From: JAAKFL01 sp964629645
GTDB taxonomy: Bacteria > Chlamydiota > Chlamydiia > Chlamydiales > SLFE01
Assembly (NCBI GenBank): GCA_964629645.1
Contig: CAZVSU010000019.1
Span: forward strand, 1 to 34,409
DNA length: 34,409 bases
Reading direction: 5' to 3'
Shown here one piece after another: positions 30,765-34,409 of this stretch. The notes under the pieces are model-generated. The model was not told the origin of the DNA and did no database searches. It was given only the letters and a program-made list of their open reading frames with translations. A program made the translations under genes and the position numbers. Every line of letters starts with the position of its first letter. Positions within the stretch are counted from its first letter, which is position 1.

Positions 30765-31718
30765 ATGTCCCTTATAGGAATTTTATTTGCCTTGCTTGCC
30801 TGCGCCTGCTGGGGCCTCAGTATGATCTGCCCGGTTTTAGCCCCCGATTTCACCGCTCTTGAAGTGACGCTTGGCCGCTACTTTTTCTACGGACTTTTGA
30901 GTTTGGGTTTGTGGCTGTTTTCCTATTGCCAAGAACGAAAAACCTATCCATGGCCGGTTTGGAAGATGGCATTTCTTTTTGCCTGCGCCGGAAACGTTGT
31001 CTACTACGCTCTCGAGGTGATCGGCGTGAAAATGATCGGCCCTTCCATGGTCGCCCTTTTATTTGCGATCAATCCGATATTCGTCACGCTTTATGGGAAT
31101 TTGAAGCAAAAGGAAATTCCCTATTCAATAATTGTCCTTCCCATTGTGCTTGTGGGCATCGGCATTTTTTTTGTCCACGCTCACGACCTCACCATTAAAG
31201 CCGACTCCAGCCCCGTGCAATTTTGGTCGGGCGTGGCGATCACTCTTATGTCAATCGGCATGTGGGCGTGGTATGCTGTCAACAACTCCGCATACTTAAA
31301 AAAGCAGCATGCCCTAAAAGCAGGAGACTTCAATGTTATGATCGGCGTGTGGTGTTTGGTTCTTGCGATCATCGGGATGGGAGGACTTTCGATTTTTTCT
31401 CCCGATTCGCTCACCTTGTTTTCGCCCGGCCTGACAGGCGCTGATTACAGCTGGTTCTTCACTGCGACACTTCTACTCGGAATATTCGGTTCTTTTTTCG
31501 GCTCTTTCTTCTGGCTGAAGGCATCTAAAATACTGCCTGTCACTTTGGCAGGACAGATTATCGTCGCCGAAACCTGTTTTGGACTTCTCTACACCTACAT
31601 TCACGAGCTTCGCTTTCCCGGTATTTACGAATGTCTCGGTTTCGCATTCGCCATCGGGGGCGTTCTCATCTCCATACGAAGGATTCAACAGCTAAGAGCT
31701 CAAGCTGTCGCGCCTTAA
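30765..31718 (+). CDS. EamA/DMT superfamily transporter
   Basis: A 317-residue inner-membrane protein with about ten hydrophobic helices in two homologous halves (an EamA repeat pattern). It starts LIGILFALLACACWGLSMI, and the second half includes LLLGIFGSFFGSFFWLKASK, ILPVTLAGQIIVAETCFGLL and FAIGGVLISIRRIQ. The family exports or imports small molecules such as amino acids, nucleotide precursors or S-adenosylmethionine; intracellular bacteria, including Chlamydia and Rickettsia, use members to import host SAM. I cannot assign the substrate. Its own promoter is good. It converges on rmuC with 3 bases between stops. Confidence 0.87.
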   Translation: MSLIGILFALLACACWGLSMICPVLAPDFTALEVTLGRYFFYGLLSLGLWLFSYCQERKTYPWPVWKMAFLFACAGNVVYYALEVIGVKMIGPSMVALLFAINPIFVTLYGNLKQKEIPYSIIVLPIVLVGIGIFFVHAHDLTIKADSSPVQFWSGVAITLMSIGMWAWYAVNNSAYLKKQHALKAGDFNVMIGVWCLVLAIIGMGGLSIFSPDSLTLFSPGLTGADYSWFFTATLLLGIFGSFFGSFFWLKASKILPVTLAGQIIVAETCFGLLYTYIHELRFPGIYECLGFAFAIGGVLISIRRIQQLRAQAVAP

Positions 31719-31721
31719 GTT

Positions 31722-32987
31722 TTACAAGCTCTCGGGTTCTTCTCTTAAAAGCCTGGGATGACGGTCGATCGGTTCGAGCTCAGCAACATCCTGATCTGAG
31801 GCAACACCGGTTTCTTTAAACTTACGGGCCGTCACCAGAATACGGCTCTCAAATGAACCGACGCTCTTGTTATAAGAATCGATTGTCTTTTCCAGCCCTT
31901 TTCTCATATCAACAAAGTGACCGGCTAAAACAGCGATGCGTTCGTACAGCTGACGGCCGAGCTGGCTGATCTGCTGCGCGTTTTCTGCAATTTTTTCCTG
32001 CCTCCAACCATAAGCAACGGAGCGGAGCAAAGAGATCAGCGTCGTCGGCGTTGCGAGGATGACCCTCTGCTCGACGCCGGTCTCGATAAGACCCGGCTCC
32101 ATTTCAAGAGCTGCTGAAAAAAATGTTTCGCCGGGTAAGAATAAGACAACAAATTCGGGCGTAGAATCAAACTGCTCCCAGTATCCCTTCGAGGCGAGCT
32201 GCATGATATGCTTTTTCACATGGCGGGCGTGCTCAATCAGCTTTAGCCTTCGCTGATCTTCGTTATCAGCTTCCAGAGCTTCAAGGTACGCCTGCAACGG
32301 CGCTTTAGAATCGACCACAATTTTCTTCCCCCCCGGAAGATGAACGATCATATCGGGCCTGAGCCTCCCCTCTTCGGTCGAAACAGAAAGTTGCTCTTCG
32401 AAATCGCAAAACTCGAGCATGCCGGCGATTTCGACGACCCTTTTGAGCTGCATCTCCCCCCACCGCCCCCGAACTGTCGGCGCGCGAAGTGCTTTGGCGA
32501 GGTTTGCCGTCTCGCTTTGAAGTTTATTTTGCGCAAGGGCAAGACCTGTCACCTGCTCCCGAATGCTTGTATGTGTCGTTGCAAGCGTCCTCTTAAGCTC
32601 TTGGTGGGTCTCATCGGCTTTCTTCAGCGATTCTTTTATCGGAGCGACAATCTCTTGAAACGTTTGCTGCTTTTGATGGAGATCGAGCCTGGCCCCCTCT
32701 TGAAGCTTGTCAAATTTTGCCGCTGCAAGATCGAGAAAGGAGGCGCTGTTTTGCTTGAGGGCATCGGCCGACAGCGCTTTGAATGATTCGATCAATTTCT
32801 GCTGGGACTGCTCCATACTGTTGAGTTGCTGGGCGGCACTTTGCTGCTCGAGCTCAAGCTTCGTTTCAAGTTCTCTGATCCGGATTGAAAGAGTCGCAAT
32901 CTCCCTCTCCTTTGCTCGCAGCAGCGACTCACGCCAAATGAGAAGACAGATAACAGCGGCAAGGATCAAACCGAGACTAAGGAGCAT
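31722..32987 (-). CDS. rmuC: RmuC domain protein (DNA recombination-associated)
   Basis: An N-terminal membrane helix (about residues 2-20) is followed by a long coiled coil (about 25-150, Glu/Gln/Leu-rich) and the RmuC nuclease-like domain. Marks are RAPTVRGRWGEMQLKRVVEI, RPDMIVHLPGGKKIVVDSKAP (the acidic and Lys residues typical of the restriction-endonuclease-like fold), FVVLFLPGETFF and LISLLRSVAYGWRQEKIAENA. 421 residues, a normal size. In E. coli, RmuC limits inversion of short inverted repeats; its biochemical role is poorly known. It is divergent from the PAP2 gene. Confidence 0.92.
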   Translation of the reverse strand: MLLSLGLILAAVICLLIWRESLLRAKEREIATLSIRIRELETKLELEQQSAAQQLNSMEQSQQKLIESFKALSADALKQNSASFLDLAAAKFDKLQEGARLDLHQKQQTFQEIVAPIKESLKKADETHQELKRTLATTHTSIREQVTGLALAQNKLQSETANLAKALRAPTVRGRWGEMQLKRVVEIAGMLEFCDFEEQLSVSTEEGRLRPDMIVHLPGGKKIVVDSKAPLQAYLEALEADNEDQRRLKLIEHARHVKKHIMQLASKGYWEQFDSTPEFVVLFLPGETFFSAALEMEPGLIETGVEQRVILATPTTLISLLRSVAYGWRQEKIAENAQQISQLGRQLYERIAVLAGHFVDMRKGLEKTIDSYNKSVGSFESRILVTARKFKETGVASDQDVAELEPIDRHPRLLREEPESL

Positions 32988-33009
32988 GGACGTCCCACAA
33001 AGGTAAAGA

Positions 33010-33039
33010 TTGTCATGAAATCGTTTTTTGCACTAAGAT
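33010..33039 (+). promoter_or_regulatory. Possible promoter for the PAP2-lexA gene pair
   Basis: TTGTCA (33010-33015) and TAAGAT (33034-33039) are separated by 18 bases. The predicted start is only about 5 bases before the ATG at 33050, so the message would be nearly leaderless. No palindromic LexA-type box was noticed in the 62-base gap. Confidence 0.35.
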
Positions 33040-33049
33040 AACAGTTCTT

Positions 33050-33739
33050 ATGAATTTTTCCTACCAAACAAAGCGTTGGCTTTACCCTCTCATTGCACTG
33101 ATTGTCATGGCTCCTTTTACTCCCTCTATGGATGTGTGGTGGTCCTCCCTTTTTTATTCTCCGGAAACAAAGCGCTTTGTCAGCAACGCCTTCACATCTT
33201 TTGTCTTTCACTATCTTCAACTTCCCGCATTCCTCACATTTGGTTTGGCGATTCTCATGTTGTGTGGAAGTTACGTGATAAAGAAGCTGGCTCCCTACAA
33301 AAACGATCTTCTCGTCATGATTCTGGCAATGATTTTGGGACCGGGCTTGATCATCAACGTGGTCTTAAAGCCGGGCTGGGGCCGCCCCCGCCCCCGTCAG
33401 GTGTCGACTTTTTCCGGGGGTGAAGAGTATCTTCCCTTCTACGTGCCAAATCTCGGATACAAAAGCTCAGATAAGTATAAATCGTTTCCAAGCGGCCACG
33501 CATCGATGGGCTTTTATTTCTTTGTCGTCGCTGTTATCGGAGAAAGAAGAGGGTCGAAACCTCTGGCATGGAGCGGTTTTGCACTCGCAATCGTTTTAGG
33601 ACTCGTCCTTGGCCTGACACGGATTGCCCAAGGAGGTCATTTTTTCACCGATGTGCTCTGCTCTGCTTTGATCACTTGGTGGGTCGCTCTCTTCTCGGAT
33701 TGGGTCGTCTTTGGCGACTTAAAAAAACCTGCCGATTGA
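33050..33739 (+). CDS. PAP2 family membrane phosphatase
   Basis: An integral-membrane acid phosphatase of the lipid phosphatase type. The three catalytic motifs are intact: KPGWGRPRP (Lys107, Arg112), PSGH (Ser148-His150) and TRIAQGGHFFTD (Arg191, nucleophile His197, Asp201). About six hydrophobic segments. 229 residues. Likely substrates are a lipid phosphate such as undecaprenyl pyrophosphate, phosphatidylglycerol phosphate or lipid A; the sequence does not decide. The lexA-like gene follows 12 bases later, probably on the same transcript. Confidence 0.88.
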   Translation: MNFSYQTKRWLYPLIALIVMAPFTPSMDVWWSSLFYSPETKRFVSNAFTSFVFHYLQLPAFLTFGLAILMLCGSYVIKKLAPYKNDLLVMILAMILGPGLIINVVLKPGWGRPRPRQVSTFSGGEEYLPFYVPNLGYKSSDKYKSFPSGHASMGFYFFVVAVIGERRGSKPLAWSGFALAIVLGLVLGLTRIAQGGHFFTDVLCSALITWWVALFSDWVVFGDLKKPAD

Positions 33740-33751
33740 CGCCTTCTCATT

Positions 33752-34348
33752 GTGAAAGGACTGACTGAAAAACAGCTCAAAATCACCCAATTCATCAAAG
33801 AGTATATTCGCTCGCGGGGCTACTCTCCAAGCTACAGAGAGATCCAGCATCACTTTGGCTATTCCTCTCTCTCATCTGTCTTCGATCATCTGCATGCCCT
33901 GAAAAATAAAAACGTGATCACCTTTGAAAAAGGGCGGGTCCGCTCCCTGCAGCTCACCGAATCGACAAGCGAAATCGAAATCCCGTTAATCGGCTTGCTC
34001 AAAGAAGCAAGCGGCTTGCATCTCTTTCAAAACTCACAGTCAGTGGTGATCCCGCAGGCCATGATCCCTTCTCCTGAAACAAGTTTTGCGCTCAAAGTGG
34101 TCGGGACCTTTTTGCAAGAAGAGATGATTGATGATGGAGATCTACTCGTCGTCGAAACAAGAGATGAAGCAGAAGATGGAGAAACCGTTTTAATTTCTGT
34201 CGAACATGCGACACTGATTAAGCGAATCTTTTACGAAGACGAACATTTGCTTTTGGCGAGCCGGCTAGCAGGCATTGATCCCATTGTCATGAAACAAGCG
34301 CACGTCAATATTAGGGGCGTCATTGTCGCTTTGTTTCGGTCGTACTAG
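33752..34348 (+). CDS. lexA: LexA-like repressor with altered self-cleavage site
   Basis: The N-terminal winged-helix DNA-binding domain (about residues 1-70) has LTEKQLKITQFIKEYIRSRG, YSPSYREIQHHFGYSS and SSVFDHLHALKNKNVI, clearly LexA-like. The C-terminal S24-type domain is recognisable (EIEIPLIGLL, FALKVVGTFLQEEM followed by IDDGDLLVV, and Lys157 in TLIKRIF). In E. coli LexA the catalytic Ser lies in the G-x-S-M motif before DGD. Here that motif reads G118-T-F120-L, so Ser is replaced by Phe. The Ala-Gly cleavage pair aligns with Glu85-Ala86. Autocleavage is therefore unlikely. The start is a GTG at 33752 without a clear ribosome site, 12 bases after the PAP2 gene. 198 residues, normal for LexA. 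Confidence 0.82.
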   Translation: MKGLTEKQLKITQFIKEYIRSRGYSPSYREIQHHFGYSSLSSVFDHLHALKNKNVITFEKGRVRSLQLTESTSEIEIPLIGLLKEASGLHLFQNSQSVVIPQAMIPSPETSFALKVVGTFLQEEMIDDGDLLVVETRDEAEDGETVLISVEHATLIKRIFYEDEHLLLASRLAGIDPIVMKQAHVNIRGVIVALFRSY

Positions 34349-34355
34349 TACTTAG

Positions 34356-34409
34356 TTAACAAAGTTTTTCTACAAATTCGAATTCTAAGCCGCCGGGATG
34401 GGCCGATCT
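34356..34409 (-). CDS. Possible C-terminal end of a minus-strand gene (partial)
   Basis: The last 54 bases are open on the minus strand, reading SAHPGGLEFEFVEKLC up to a TAA at 34356-34358, and remain open to the window edge. The residue pattern looks protein-like and the stop lies 7 bases after the lexA stop, as expected for a convergent gene. Only 17 codons are visible, so this is weak, and I do not recognise the product. Confidence 0.3.
   Translation of the reverse strand, partial: RSAHPGGLEFEFVEKLC

Noticed and set aside
1..34409. tRNA, rRNA, CRISPR array or prophage
   Set aside because: No cloverleaf-like segments with CCA-type ends, no rRNA-like stretches, no regularly spaced repeats and no phage genes were seen in the intergenic parts, all of which are shorter than about 270 bases.

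Overview
The window reads as a chromosomal segment of a Chlamydiae bacterium, most likely an amoeba-associated 'environmental' chlamydia (Parachlamydiales/Criblamydiaceae-like) rather than a Chlamydia species. Three things point there. A dnaX-ybaB pair lies near ptsI-ptsH, as I recall for the C. trachomatis dnaX_2/ybaB/ptsI/ptsH neighbourhood. HPr and HPr kinase are present with no sugar-specific EII. A CIRCE/HrcA site sits beside a consensus housekeeping promoter. The genome must be larger than that of Chlamydia, because it also carries LexA, RtcB, an archease, RmuC, a ROK kinase and extra regulators. Species assignment is inference. I found no rRNA, tRNA, CRISPR array, insertion sequence or phage, and no gene-free stretch above about 300 bases.

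Layout. Bases 1-733: a D-Ala-D-Ala dipeptidase. 861-4057: a promoter-driven mlaE-mlaF-mlaD lipid transport operon followed by a YqgE/AlgH protein. 4115-7346: a soluble PAS-GAF histidine kinase, a stand-alone receiver and a quinone-oxidoreductase-like protein, tightly linked. 7538-9433: a large exported FKBP-domain protein, converging on an SDR (9437-10243) and a PgpH-type HD membrane phosphodiesterase (10250-12394). 12484-15231: galE, dnaX and ybaB. 15226-22535 (minus strand): asnB, a secreted caspase-like protein, ptsI, ptsH, hprK and a PIN-PhoH ATPase. 22536-24693: a CIRCE element with a perfect -35/-10 pair driving a Cys-motif protein, then an exported double-SH3 protein. 24741-25790: an unrecognised protein whose start lies in a perfect 15-bp hairpin. 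25854-28071: an RNA-repair pair made of a 2H phosphodiesterase-archease fusion and RtcB. 28230-29192: a ROK kinase. 29201-30627 (minus): two tandem glycosyltransferase paralogues with signal peptides. 30765-34348: a DMT transporter, rmuC (minus), a PAP2 phosphatase and a LexA-like protein. The last 54 bases may be the end of another minus-strand gene.

The most unusual items are: (1) the LexA-like protein, in which the catalytic serine aligns with Phe120 and the Ala-Gly cleavage site is absent, so self-cleavage is predicted to be lost; (2) the fused 2H phosphodiesterase-archease translationally linked to rtcB; (3) a CIRCE operator outside a chaperone operon; (4) two glycosyltransferases carrying Sec signals; and (5) a secreted caspase-fold protein immediately downstream of ptsI. 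All rest on reading motifs by eye; no database search was run.
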